A stretch of DNA of 64,000 bases from Exilispira sp964581895 (GTDB lineage Bacteria; Spirochaetota; JAAYUW01): positions 62,001-126,000 of the forward strand of contig CAZOPR010000003.1 of the NCBI GenBank assembly GCA_964581895.1, written 5' to 3'. The position numbers were made by a program, and so were the translations under genes. The notes below the pieces were generated by a model. That model had not been told where the DNA came from, made no database searches, and saw nothing but the letters and a program-made list of their open reading frames with translations. Position 1 is the stretch's first letter. Each line of letters begins with the position of its first letter. Shown here in pieces: positions 18,732 to 26,731 of this stretch.

Positions 18732-18740
18732 TATATTATT

Positions 18741-19778
18741 ATGAATATACTTGGAATAGAAACTTCTTGTGATGATACATCAATCTCCATCGTTTCAGAT
18801 GGAAAAAGAATAATATCATTATTCTCTTTATCTCAAAATGATGCACATAAAGCTTATCAGGGTGTTGTACCAGAAATTGCTTCAAGAGAGCACCTTAAAG
18901 TCATCTACTCTTTAACTGAAAAAACATTATCAAACTCTAAAATACCAATTTCAGAAATTTCAGCAGTTGCAGTTACAACTTTTCCAGGACTTATCGGTTC
19001 ACTTGTTGTTGGGTTAAATTTTGCTAAAGGTCTAGCATATCGTTTTAATAAACCAATAATACCTATAAATCATCTTATTGCTCATTTTTATTCAAATTTC
19101 TTTGAAAATGATATTAAATTCCCTTTTATAGGACTTCTAATTTCTGGAGGGCATACTGCTCTTTTTAAGTTCAATTCTTTTGAAGATTATACAATTTTAG
19201 GTAAAACTATTGATGATTCCTGTGGTGAAGCCTTTGATAAGGTTGCAAAATATTTTGACTTAGGATATCCAGGTGGTCCTATCATAGATAAAATAGCACA
19301 AGATGGTAACCCTATCTCTTACAATTTCCCTATTGCTCTTGCAGATATCAAAAAATACGGGTTAAACTTTTCTTTTTCAGGGTTAAAAACCGCTGTCATT
19401 CACTTTAGAAAAAAATATAAGATAAATCAAAATGAAGAAGAAAAACTAGAAGATATTTTAGCCTCATTTCAAAGTGCAGTAGCTAAAACTTTGATATTAA
19501 AAACCATAAAAGCAATAGAAAAAAATGGAATAAAAAGATTGGTAATCTCTGGAGGCGCTGCTGCAAATAGTGAAATAAGAAAGAGCTTTAAGATTTTAGA
19601 AAAACAAGGAATAGAAGTTTATTTTCCTCCTCTTAATTTATGCTCTGACAATGGTGCAATGGTAGCAGGACTCGCCTTCCATCTTGTTGAAAAAAGCTTA
19701 TTAAACAAATCTGAATTCCTTTCATTAGATGCCAAATCCAGGATGGTTGAGATGAAAAGGAATAGTCTGGTTTCTTAA
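18741..19778 (+). CDS. tsaD: tRNA N6-threonylcarbamoyladenosine synthase subunit TsaD
   Basis: TsaD transfers the threonylcarbamoyl group to A37 of ANN-decoding tRNAs, with TsaB and TsaE. The 345-residue product begins in the standard way (MNILGIETSCDDTS), has the metal-binding pair His111/His115 in NHLIAHF, GGHTALFKF, the GEAFDKVAK stretch, SGGAAANSEIR and CSDNGAMVAG. Length is normal. There is no recognisable ribosome binding site before the ATG; instead a hairpin ends nine bases upstream, so initiation is probably leaderless-like or structure-dependent. Confidence 0.97.
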   Translation: MNILGIETSCDDTSISIVSDGKRIISLFSLSQNDAHKAYQGVVPEIASREHLKVIYSLTEKTLSNSKIPISEISAVAVTTFPGLIGSLVVGLNFAKGLAYRFNKPIIPINHLIAHFYSNFFENDIKFPFIGLLISGGHTALFKFNSFEDYTILGKTIDDSCGEAFDKVAKYFDLGYPGGPIIDKIAQDGNPISYNFPIALADIKKYGLNFSFSGLKTAVIHFRKKYKINQNEEEKLEDILASFQSAVAKTLILKTIKAIEKNGIKRLVISGGAAANSEIRKSFKILEKQGIEVYFPPLNLCSDNGAMVAGLAFHLVEKSLLNKSEFLSLDAKSRMVEMKRNSLVS

Positions 19779-19824
19779 TTTAATTTATTTTTTCTTATTT
19801 TTTCAAAATTTAATTAAGAATAAC

Positions 19825-19852
19825 TTGAAAAAATTTATTTTAACTTTATATC
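19825..19852 (+). promoter_or_regulatory. Sigma-70-type promoter for the phosphoglycerate dehydrogenase gene
   Basis: TTGAAA at 19825-19830 and TATATC at 19847-19852 are 16 bases apart, about 60 bases before the start codon. Confidence 0.4.
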
Positions 19853-19911
19853 TTTAAATGTAACAATGCATCATTTATTTCAATCCAATTAATAAAAAAA
19901 GGAGTTAATCT

Positions 19912-20841
19912 ATGAGTAAAAAAATACTTGTTGCAACAGAAAAACCATTTGCCAAATCTGCCGTAGAAGGTATAAAAAAGGTCTTTGATGAAGCTAATTT
20001 TGAAACCATCCTTTTAGAATCATATACAAATGTAGATCAATTAAAAGATGCCATAAAAGATGTAGATGCAGTTATTGTAAGATCCGACAAACTTACTGCA
20101 GATATTATCGAATCTGCTAAAAACTTAAAAATTGCAGTAAGAGCTGGAGCTGGTTATGACAATATAGATCTTGATGCTGCAAATAAAAGAAAGATTGTTG
20201 TAATGAATACCCCTGGTCAAAATTCAAATGCTGTAGCTGAACTTGCATTTGGACTCATGTTATATATCGCAAGAAGAGGTTATACAGGGAAGGATGGAAC
20301 AGAACTTAGAGGAAAAACTATTGGTATTCATGCTTATGGTTATGTTGGCAAATATGTTGCAAAAATCGCAAAAGGTTTTGGAATGAAAATTATTGCATTC
20401 GATCCTTTTGTAGATAAAAAAGTAATGAAAGAAGATGGTGTCGAACCAGTTGATTCAGTTGAACAGTTATATAAAGAATCAGATTATCTTTCAATTCATT
20501 TACCACTTCTTCCACAGACAGAAAAATCTATTAACTATAAATTATTATCTTTACTTAAAAAAGGTGCTACAATAGTTAATACAGCAAGAGCAGAAGTAAT
20601 AGATGAAACTGATTTAATGAAAATAATGGAAGAAAGAGCTGATCTTTATTATTGTGCAGATGTCGCACCAGCAAATAGAAAAGATTTTGAAGATAAATTC
20701 GGTCTAAGAGTATTTTTTACAACTAAGAAAATGGGCGCTCAGACTGTTGAAGCAAATAACAATGCTGGAATTGCTGCTGCAAAGCAGATAGTTAATTTCT
20801 TTACCGAAAATGATACAACCTTTCAGGTCAATAAATTTTAG
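19912..20841 (+). CDS. D-3-phosphoglycerate dehydrogenase-like 2-hydroxyacid dehydrogenase
   Basis: The 309-residue product is a NAD-dependent 2-hydroxyacid dehydrogenase without the C-terminal ACT domain. Visible features are VRAGAGYDNID, TPGQNSNAVAELA, a Rossmann loop GIHAYGYVG and NTARAEVID with the substrate-binding Arg. The segment that normally reads TPH.GA(S/Q)T, with the catalytic His, here reads TTKKMGAQTVEAN, so His is replaced by Lys. From memory, SerA homologues of this type exist in other phyla and act as 3-phosphoglycerate dehydrogenases in serine synthesis, but I cannot check this. AAAGGAG precedes the ATG. No serC or serB neighbour is present, so the substrate remains inferred. 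Confidence 0.85.
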   Translation: MSKKILVATEKPFAKSAVEGIKKVFDEANFETILLESYTNVDQLKDAIKDVDAVIVRSDKLTADIIESAKNLKIAVRAGAGYDNIDLDAANKRKIVVMNTPGQNSNAVAELAFGLMLYIARRGYTGKDGTELRGKTIGIHAYGYVGKYVAKIAKGFGMKIIAFDPFVDKKVMKEDGVEPVDSVEQLYKESDYLSIHLPLLPQTEKSINYKLLSLLKKGATIVNTARAEVIDETDLMKIMEERADLYYCADVAPANRKDFEDKFGLRVFFTTKKMGAQTVEANNNAGIAAAKQIVNFFTENDTTFQVNKF

Positions 20842-20904
20842 TTAATTGTCGAACTTTTTAGTTAATTTTTGAAATTTTAAGCATTATTTTTTATTTTTTT
20901 TTCA

Positions 20905-20949
20905 ATTACAAAAAGGGTTGCCTTATAAAAAGGCAGCCCTTTTTGTAAT
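20905..20949 (+). terminator. Strong intrinsic terminator after the dehydrogenase gene
   Basis: A 20-base-pair stem (20905-20924 with 20930-20949; core GGGTTGCCTT / AAGGCAGCCC, one G-T pair) with a five-base loop and A/T flanks that give a T run on both strands. It could also work on the other strand. Confidence 0.9.
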
Positions 20950-21033
20950 TCTTCATCAATTTTTCATAGATTTATCAAATTTTTTTTATATTTCCTAACT
21001 AATTTATTTATGAAATCGAAAAGAGGAGATTTT

Positions 21034-21375
21034 ATGAAAACAAAAAAAGCAAATTTAAACTATTTTATCGATCTTTTAATTGGAATCTTTTTTATTATTT
21101 CAGCTGTTTCAGGTTTAATTTTATTGTCAAATAATCAGATTGGATATGCTGGTGGAAGAAATCTTTCATTCAACAGAGGTTATTTTTACCAAAATCCAAG
21201 CAACTTTTATAACCATTATTTAACTCGAAATCTAACAAAAGATATCCATAACTGGTCAAGTATTTTAATGATTGTTGGAGTGATACTACATTTTCTTCTT
21301 CATTGGGATTGGCTAAAATGTATGACAAAAAATTTGATTAAAAAGCAAGCTGAATATAAGGAATGCGAAATTTAA
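21034..21375 (+). CDS. DUF4405-like membrane protein
   Basis: The 113-residue product has two transmembrane helices (about residues 12-32 and 76-95). Helix 2 carries HNWSS...HFLLHWDW, the histidine pattern of DUF4405 proteins, thought to be cytochrome-b-like membrane components. The start is the ATG at 21034, preceded by AGAGGAG; the ATG 24 bases earlier has no ribosome binding site and would translate it. The gene stands alone between two terminators. Function is unknown. Confidence 0.75.
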   Translation: MKTKKANLNYFIDLLIGIFFIISAVSGLILLSNNQIGYAGGRNLSFNRGYFYQNPSNFYNHYLTRNLTKDIHNWSSILMIVGVILHFLLHWDWLKCMTKNLIKKQAEYKECEI

Positions 21376-21433
21376 AAATCTTAGAAACTTAAAAATTGTC
21401 GCTTAAAATTTATTGAAAAAGGTTCAATTAAAA

Positions 21434-21466
21434 AAGGGAACTGCTTATTATTTTGGCAGTTCCCTT
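21434..21466. terminator. Bidirectional terminator between converging genes
   Basis: AAGGGAACTGC at 21434-21444 pairs perfectly with GCAGTTCCCTT at 21456-21466. A-rich sequence on the left and TTAATTTTGC on the right let it end both the DUF4405 transcript and the ornithine carbamoyltransferase transcript. Confidence 0.85.
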
Positions 21467-21486
21467 AATTTTGCTTAATTATAAAA

Positions 21487-22467
21487 CTATTTGCCCATAG
21501 TAGCGATCATAATTGCTTTAATGGTATGGACTCTGTTTTCAGCCTCATCAAAAACAAGAGAATGTTTTGATTCAAAAACTTCATCAGTTGCTTCACAGAT
21601 ATCAGGAAATTTTTTAGCAAGATCTGTTTCATTGTTGTGGAATGAAGGAAGACAATGTAAGAAAATAACTTCATCATTTCCTGTTTTTTTAATCATATCC
21701 ATAGTAACCTGATATGGTTTTAATAATTTAATTCTTTCTGGAATCTTATCCTCTTCTCCCATGGAAGCCCAAACATCTGTATAAATAACATCAGCACCTT
21801 TTACACCTTCAGCAATATTATCTGTAATTGTTATCTTTGCACCAGTTTTCTTGGCGTATTCACTGCATTCATTTAATAACTCTTTCTCTGGATGAAGTGA
21901 AGCTGGAGCAACTATTCTATAGTCCATACCAACCATTGCAGCGCCTTCCATCAAGGAGTTAGCCATATTATTTCTTCCATCTCCAACATAGGCAAATTTA
22001 ATCCCTTTTAAGTAACCAAACTTTTCCTTGACTGTCTGAAAATCAGCAAGTACCTGAGTTGGATGGAATTTATCTGTTAAACCATTCCATACTGGGACGC
22101 CAGCATATTTTGCAAGTTGTTCAACTGTATCATGTTTAAAACCTCTAAATTGAATACCATCAAACATTCTTCCTAAAACTCTTGCAGTATCTTTAACTGT
22201 TTCTTTCTTTCCAAGCTGGATATCATCTTTTCCTAAATATTCTGGATGTGCTCCTTCATCATAGCAGGCAACAACAAAAGCACATCTTGTTCTTGTTGAT
22301 GCTTTTTCAAAAATTAAAGCGACATTCTTCCCTTCAAGATTTTTCCCAGAAATTCCAAGTCTTTTTTGTTTTTTTAAGTCGATAGCCATATCAATTAACA
22401 TTTCGATTTCATAAGATGAGCAATCCATAAGTCTTAAAAAACTTCTTCCTTTCATGTTTACTGGCAT
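21487..22467 (-). CDS. Ornithine carbamoyltransferase
   Basis: The enzyme joins carbamoyl phosphate and ornithine to citrulline (arginine synthesis), or runs in reverse in the arginine deiminase pathway. The 326-residue product has the carbamoyl-phosphate motif STRTR at 57-61, GKKETVKDTARVLGRMFDG as in catabolic ArcB-like enzymes, the ornithine-side FHPTQ, and HCLPSFH near the end. GGAG precedes the ATG. A perfect TTGACA lies upstream on the minus strand at 22563-22558, but the -10 is weak. No arcA, arcC or argG/H is nearby, so direction cannot be decided (argF or arcB). Confidence 0.96.
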   Translation of the reverse strand: MPVNMKGRSFLRLMDCSSYEIEMLIDMAIDLKKQKRLGISGKNLEGKNVALIFEKASTRTRCAFVVACYDEGAHPEYLGKDDIQLGKKETVKDTARVLGRMFDGIQFRGFKHDTVEQLAKYAGVPVWNGLTDKFHPTQVLADFQTVKEKFGYLKGIKFAYVGDGRNNMANSLMEGAAMVGMDYRIVAPASLHPEKELLNECSEYAKKTGAKITITDNIAEGVKGADVIYTDVWASMGEEDKIPERIKLLKPYQVTMDMIKKTGNDEVIFLHCLPSFHNNETDLAKKFPDICEATDEVFESKHSLVFDEAENRVHTIKAIMIATMGK

Positions 22468-22570
22468 ATTTTTTCTCCTTCGTTTTTCATCTAAAAATAT
22501 TTAAGACAATTTAGATGATTAGTTTTAACACAAATTAATTACAATGATAAAATTTAATGTCAAGTTAATG

Positions 22571-22612
22571 TCTGGCTTTTAATAAAAAGATCTGGATTTT
22601 AATAAAAAAAGA
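22571..22612. repeat. Two tandem copies of a 20-base AT-rich unit next to tRNA-Met
   Basis: TCTGGCTTTTAATAAAAAGA at 22571-22590 is followed by a copy starting TCTGGATTTTAATAAAAA at 22591. It lies immediately 3' of the tRNA gene on its strand and gives a T-rich tract that may end tRNA transcription. Confidence 0.6.
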
Positions 22613-22613
22613 T

Positions 22614-22685
22614 TAGCGGCGAAGGGATTTGAACCCCTGACCAATCGGATATGAGCCGAGTGCTCTACCACTGAGCTACGCCGCC
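22614..22685 (-). tRNA. tRNA-Met (CAT anticodon), elongator type
   Basis: On the minus strand the sequence folds as a full cloverleaf of 72 bases: acceptor GGCGGCG with CGCCGCT (G1-U72 wobble), D arm GCTC/GAGC, anticodon stem CTCGG/CCGAT with one end mismatch, loop CTCATAT holding anticodon CAT, T arm AGGGG/CCCTT with loop TTCAAAT, discriminator A. CCA is not encoded. It lacks the three G-C pairs of initiator tRNA and resembles elongator tRNA-Met; a tRNA-Ile2 with modified CAT is less likely but not excluded. Confidence 0.92.
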
Positions 22686-22741
22686 ATCTTTAACTTACGA
22701 CTGAAAATTAATTAACATATTTAATATTATTGTCAAATATT

Positions 22742-24241
22742 TTATCTACCGATTGACAACATCAAACTCATACCTTTTCTATTTATGAGAATTATTATTT
22801 TCTTTGCTGTTTTCAGTTTCTCTAAAATCTGATAAAATTGCTCTGGACTTGTAATCTCATAATCATTTATTTGATAAATAACATCACCTTCTGCTATCCC
22901 TAATTGATCAGCTGGTGAATTCTGAGCAACAGCAAGAACTATAACGCCATTTTTAACTCCATATGCTTTATACTTTTCTTTTGTTTGCGGATCCATCTCT
23001 CCTACTAAAACACCAAGCCAGTTATTTGGTTTTTCTAATGTTGATGTTTTAGTCTGTTTTTTCTCAACAATTACAGTAACATTTAGATTTTTAATCTTTC
23101 CATCTTCTTTTCTTAAAATCTGTAAGTTTACTTTTTCACCTGGTTTTGTGCTTTTAACCTGAAATGCAAGATCTCCTGGATTTTGAATCTTTTTGCCATT
23201 GTATGTTAAAATGACATCTAGATTTTTAAGCCCAGCTTTTGCTGAAGGAGAACCAGGTTCGATTGATGCAATTATTACCCCAGTAATTTCTTTTAGACCG
23301 AAATAATCCGCTTTGTTTTTATCCATTGGATATACAGTAACACCAAGATAACCATACTCTATGGGTTTCCCATTGATTAAATCATTTAAGTTTTTCTTAA
23401 CTATATTAATAGGAATAGCAAACCCTACTCCTGCATAATTTCCTGTTTGAGAATAGATTGCATCATTAATCCCGACAACTTCACCTTTGATATTAAGTAG
23501 TGGTCCACCAGAGTTCCCGGGATTTATTGCTGCATCGATCTGTATAAAATTCTCAAACTGATTTATACCTAATGAAGTTCTACCTTTAGCTGAGACAATG
23601 CCTTGAGTAAAAGTTCCATCCAAACCAAAAGGATTTCCTATGGCAAATATAATATCTCCAATTTCAATAGAATCAGAATCTCCCAATTTGACAACTGGTA
23701 GTATTTTACCAGGAGCATTGATTTTTATTATTGCTACATCAAGGTCCTGATCCACCCCTAAAACTTTTCCTTCATATTCTGAGCCATCCATTAATTTGAT
23801 CTTCAAATCTTTAACATTGTTCACTACATGGTAGTTTGTTAAAATATGACCCTCTTTAGAAATAATAAAACCGGAACCAAAAACCTCTACTTCCCTTTTT
23901 GATGGTTGATTTTGAGAAAAAGGATCACCAAAAGGGAAGAAGAATGGAAAATTAGGAACTTCCTGCTCAATTAATGAAGTAATATGAACAACAGCTGGTA
24001 AGTTATCTTTTGCAATTTTCCTGAATTGCTGCTGCAAAGCAAGATAATTTGATGCTATATTTTCATCAGTATTTGTCTGATTTGTATTTTGAGATTGGTT
24101 TGAATCCTGGGCATTTATAACTGTATCTGCTATTTTTATATTTTTATTCAATATGGCATTGTTGATGAATAATGCAGCTGTTATTGAAGCTGTAAGAATA
24201 AGAAAAAGAACTAAATAAGGTAGTGCTTTTTTAAATTTCAT
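22742..24241 (-). CDS. HtrA/DegP-family serine protease with two PDZ domains
   Basis: Periplasmic or membrane-anchored quality-control protease. The 499-residue product has an N-terminal signal anchor (residues 8-28), an Asn/Gln-rich linker, a trypsin-like domain with triad His138 (NYHVV), Asp168 (DLDVAI) and Ser244 (GNSGGPL), and two PDZ domains at about 300-390 and 405-495 (GSPSAKAGLKNLD, NSPADQLGIAEGDV). GGGAGG precedes the ATG. It follows the tRNA region and stands alone. An inverted repeat upstream (24320-24337) could be a regulatory site, but no known heat-shock operator is seen. Confidence 0.96.
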   Translation of the reverse strand: MKFKKALPYLVLFLILTASITAALFINNAILNKNIKIADTVINAQDSNQSQNTNQTNTDENIASNYLALQQQFRKIAKDNLPAVVHITSLIEQEVPNFPFFFPFGDPFSQNQPSKREVEVFGSGFIISKEGHILTNYHVVNNVKDLKIKLMDGSEYEGKVLGVDQDLDVAIIKINAPGKILPVVKLGDSDSIEIGDIIFAIGNPFGLDGTFTQGIVSAKGRTSLGINQFENFIQIDAAINPGNSGGPLLNIKGEVVGINDAIYSQTGNYAGVGFAIPINIVKKNLNDLINGKPIEYGYLGVTVYPMDKNKADYFGLKEITGVIIASIEPGSPSAKAGLKNLDVILTYNGKKIQNPGDLAFQVKSTKPGEKVNLQILRKEDGKIKNLNVTVIVEKKQTKTSTLEKPNNWLGVLVGEMDPQTKEKYKAYGVKNGVIVLAVAQNSPADQLGIAEGDVIYQINDYEITSPEQFYQILEKLKTAKKIIILINRKGMSLMLSIGR

Positions 24242-24319
24242 AAAATCCTCCCGATTAACTTTTAGAAATATTTTGTATTTTGATAACTTAAATAAAATTT
24301 TTATAAAAAATTATCTACA

Positions 24320-24337
24320 TCCAATAAAAATATTGGA
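24320..24337. repeat. Perfect 7-base inverted repeat upstream of htrA
   Basis: TCCAATA at 24320-24326 pairs with TATTGGA at 24331-24337 across an AAAA loop. It lies about 80 bases before the htrA start and about 200 bases after the NlpC/P60 gene, so it could be an operator or a weak terminator. The rest of this 292-base gap (24242-24533) holds no gene that I can see. Confidence 0.4.
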
Positions 24338-24533
24338 ATATATCCCTTTACTTTTAAAATAAAATATATTAGAAAAATTATCTAACCCAATCAATAAAAT
24401 GGTTATAAAATATTAACTAATAGTAAAAACTAAATACTTATAAAAATTATAAAAAATTAAATTGATATACTAACTAAAATATATCAAAATTTTTATTTAA
24501 TGGCAATATTCCTTTATTTTACTTAAAAATTTT

Positions 24534-25268
24534 TTATCTAAAAAAAGTTGCAAAAGTATCAAATAAAAGAGCAGCCAAACCTTTATCTTGAGAATCTTTT
24601 AAATAGCTATTTATTGTATCACCTCCAATATTATGTGTATCATTTTTTAATAAATTCATATAGCCTTTTTGCACACCAGAATTTGATTTATGAACAAATA
24701 CGATGGTGCCATCATCTTTAATTTCTATAATTATTGCTACATGAGTAAACAGATCATCTTCTTTTCCATTTTTATTTCTGTCATAAGTATTATCAAAAAT
24801 AATGATATCTCCTATATTAAATGATATCTCACTAATAGAAAAATAATTTTTCGCTATCAAATATAGCTGATGAACTCCACCTAAAGGAGTTTGATCAACA
24901 ATATATGATGTTAAATCTATCCCGCTTTTATAGAAAATATAAAAAACAAAACCAGAGCAATCATATAAAAATGATCTTGAATCTGCAATAAAAGAAGTCA
25001 ATCCTATTGATTGGATTGCTAGTTGAGCTATCTTCTGTCTTAACTGATCTATTTGCTCATTATCATATTTTTTTTCTATAGGATTAGAAATTATCTTAAA
25101 AGAATAAAAATTTTTTATGTAATCGTAATCTCTATAGTATTTATAAGAAGAAGAACAGCCAGACAATATAAAAACTATTATAAAAAAGAGAAAATATATA
25201 AGAAGGATAAAAAACAAAGTAAATTTATTTTTGCTAATATAACATTTCTTAAAATTCATTAAATTCAT
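24534..25268 (-). CDS. NlpC/P60-like lipoprotein (probable peptidoglycan hydrolase)
   Basis: The 244-residue product has a long hydrophobic N-terminus and a lipobox ending LSGC (Cys38). The catalytic pattern of NlpC/P60 papain-like hydrolases is visible: Cys104 in YDCSGFV, His176 in THVAIII, and a third polar residue, probably His193 in FVHKS. NlpC/P60 enzymes cleave peptide bonds in peptidoglycan stems. An Asp/Asn-rich segment DRNKNGKEDD near residue 163 is an unusual insertion that may bind calcium. It starts five bases after the thpR stop, with no clear ribosome binding site, so coupling to thpR is likely. The ATG nine bases downstream is an alternative start. Confidence 0.78.
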   Translation of the reverse strand: MNLMNFKKCYISKNKFTLFFILLIYFLFFIIVFILSGCSSSYKYYRDYDYIKNFYSFKIISNPIEKKYDNEQIDQLRQKIAQLAIQSIGLTSFIADSRSFLYDCSGFVFYIFYKSGIDLTSYIVDQTPLGGVHQLYLIAKNYFSISEISFNIGDIIIFDNTYDRNKNGKEDDLFTHVAIIIEIKDDGTIVFVHKSNSGVQKGYMNLLKNDTHNIGGDTINSYLKDSQDKGLAALLFDTFATFFR

Positions 25269-25273
25269 TTTAA

Positions 25274-25855
25274 TTAAAATTCATACATTTCTTTATATAT
25301 CGGTTTTTCAGGAGTTAGAATAGACTGATATAGTTTTAATTTATTTAACTTAAAATCTAACTTATCTTTTTCTAGTCCCGCAAGTTTTCCCCAATACTTA
25401 AAATCTTTAAAACTATCATAGCTACAATATTTAATCCTTGCAATTGTCAAGTGAGGCTTAAATCTTCTTACTTCTTTTTCTATTCCAACATTATTTAATA
25501 TTTGTTCAATTTTCAAAAAATTTTTTTCTATCAAACTTTTCTCACCAAGAACTGGTAAAACTATTACTTTAGGTTGCTTTTTATCAGGAAATGCACTTAA
25601 GCCTAAAAGGTAAAAAATATAGTTTTCTAATGAAAAATCTTCTTTACTATTTTTTAATGAATTTATGATCAGTTCTGGATCTTCATCTTCAAAAAATTTC
25701 AAAGTTATATGAATCGAAGAACTTTCTACAAAGTTTACCTTAAAATTCTTGGCGAAAAGAGGATTGCTATTAAACTCTTTTCTTAAAAATAAAGAGATCT
25801 TTTCAATATCAGTAATAGTTTCACTTTCAAAATCATAAGCTAAAAACAATCTCAT
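25274..25855 (-). CDS. thpR: RNA 2',3'-cyclic phosphodiesterase (ThpR/LigT family)
   Basis: 2H-phosphoesterases open 2',3'-cyclic phosphates at RNA ends. The 193-residue product carries both HxTx motifs, HITLKFF at about residue 49 and HLTIARI at about residue 135, and the family's N-terminal RLFLAYDF. Length is normal. It is divergent from the unknown gene at 25945 and close to rtcB, the RNA ligase that uses 2',3'-cyclic or 3'-phosphate ends, which makes an RNA end-processing neighbourhood plausible. Confidence 0.93.
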   Translation of the reverse strand: MRLFLAYDFESETITDIEKISLFLRKEFNSNPLFAKNFKVNFVESSSIHITLKFFEDEDPELIINSLKNSKEDFSLENYIFYLLGLSAFPDKKQPKVIVLPVLGEKSLIEKNFLKIEQILNNVGIEKEVRRFKPHLTIARIKYCSYDSFKDFKYWGKLAGLEKDKLDFKLNKLKLYQSILTPEKPIYKEMYEF

Positions 25856-25944
25856 ATAAAAAATTTTGCATATATTTGAAATTCTTCAACAAATAAATTA
25901 TATTAAATCAAGAAAATAATAGATTTAACGAAATTGAGGCTAGC

Positions 25945-26427
25945 ATGATAAAAGATAAAGTAAAATTATCTCCTATTGGTTATAATCTTTTTTTAGAAGC
26001 TTTAACATACTGCAAGGAAATTCTTGAAAAATCTCAGATCATTCATACAAGAGTTCTATTCCCTGCTAAAAATAGTGATGAAGTATATTTTATTGAACAG
26101 GCTAAATTGATAGATGAACTTATTAATAAGTTTGATATAAAAAATCCTTTTGATAATAGAAATTCCGAATACTTTGATTTCATTAAGGAAACAGCATTAA
26201 ATATTATGAGAATAAAAATAAGTCAGGAATCACCAGATCATTATCTTTATCTTACACAATTTGAAGATAATAATATAAATATGATAATAAGAGATCCTGA
26301 TTCTTTTGGCATTACTAAAGTGGTTTTAAAATATGTTAATAACGATTTTGATGTTGTTAAAATAGAAAATTTACCATCAAATCCATATACTAACCCTATG
26401 TGTGTTTTATCTACAGAGAAAAACTAG
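25945..26427 (+). CDS. Unrecognised soluble protein (160 residues)
   Basis: GAGG lies five bases before the ATG. The product has no signal peptide or membrane helix. It is mostly helical in the first 100 residues (LFLEALTYCKEILEKSQ, then FIKETALNIMRIKI) and strand-like afterwards (MIIRDPDSFGITKVVLKY). I do not recognise a family and it does not look like archease. Its place between thpR and rtcB could suggest an RNA-related role, but this is inference only. Confidence 0.7.
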   Translation: MIKDKVKLSPIGYNLFLEALTYCKEILEKSQIIHTRVLFPAKNSDEVYFIEQAKLIDELINKFDIKNPFDNRNSEYFDFIKETALNIMRIKISQESPDHYLYLTQFEDNNINMIIRDPDSFGITKVVLKYVNNDFDVVKIENLPSNPYTNPMCVLSTEKN

Positions 26428-26731
26428 TATAAAAATATTGAATATCCAACATGAAGCCTTAAATAAATAAAAATATAAAAAGAGAAGCAAATAAATAAGA
26501 ATAATTAAACTGAAGTTAAATAAATAAAAAGATATATAGAATAAAAAATAAAAGTGGAAAAACAAAGGTAAATGAATAAAAAGGTAATAAGATAAAATAT
26601 AATAGCGGAAAAAACAAGGAAATAAGTAATAAGAAAAAAAATAAATTTAAATAAAAAATTTAGAGCCATGAAATAACAGTAAAAATTAAATAAATTTTAA
26701 TAATATTAATAAATATGAAAATTAAATAAAA
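26428..26731. other. Purine/A-rich noncoding stretch with imperfect repeats
   Basis: This 304-base gap before rtcB is built from AAATAAATAAAAA-like words. A segment starting near 26514 is loosely repeated from near 26569, with GTGGAAAAACAAAG answered by GCGGAAAAAACAAGG. No gene, RNA or clear promoter is visible. The word AATAGCG followed by A-rich sequence also appears in the tandem repeats at 47309-47404. Confidence 0.5.

Noticed and set aside
22614..22685. Initiator tRNA-Met
   Set aside because: The anticodon stem lacks three consecutive G-C pairs and position 1-72 is G-U rather than the initiator mismatch.
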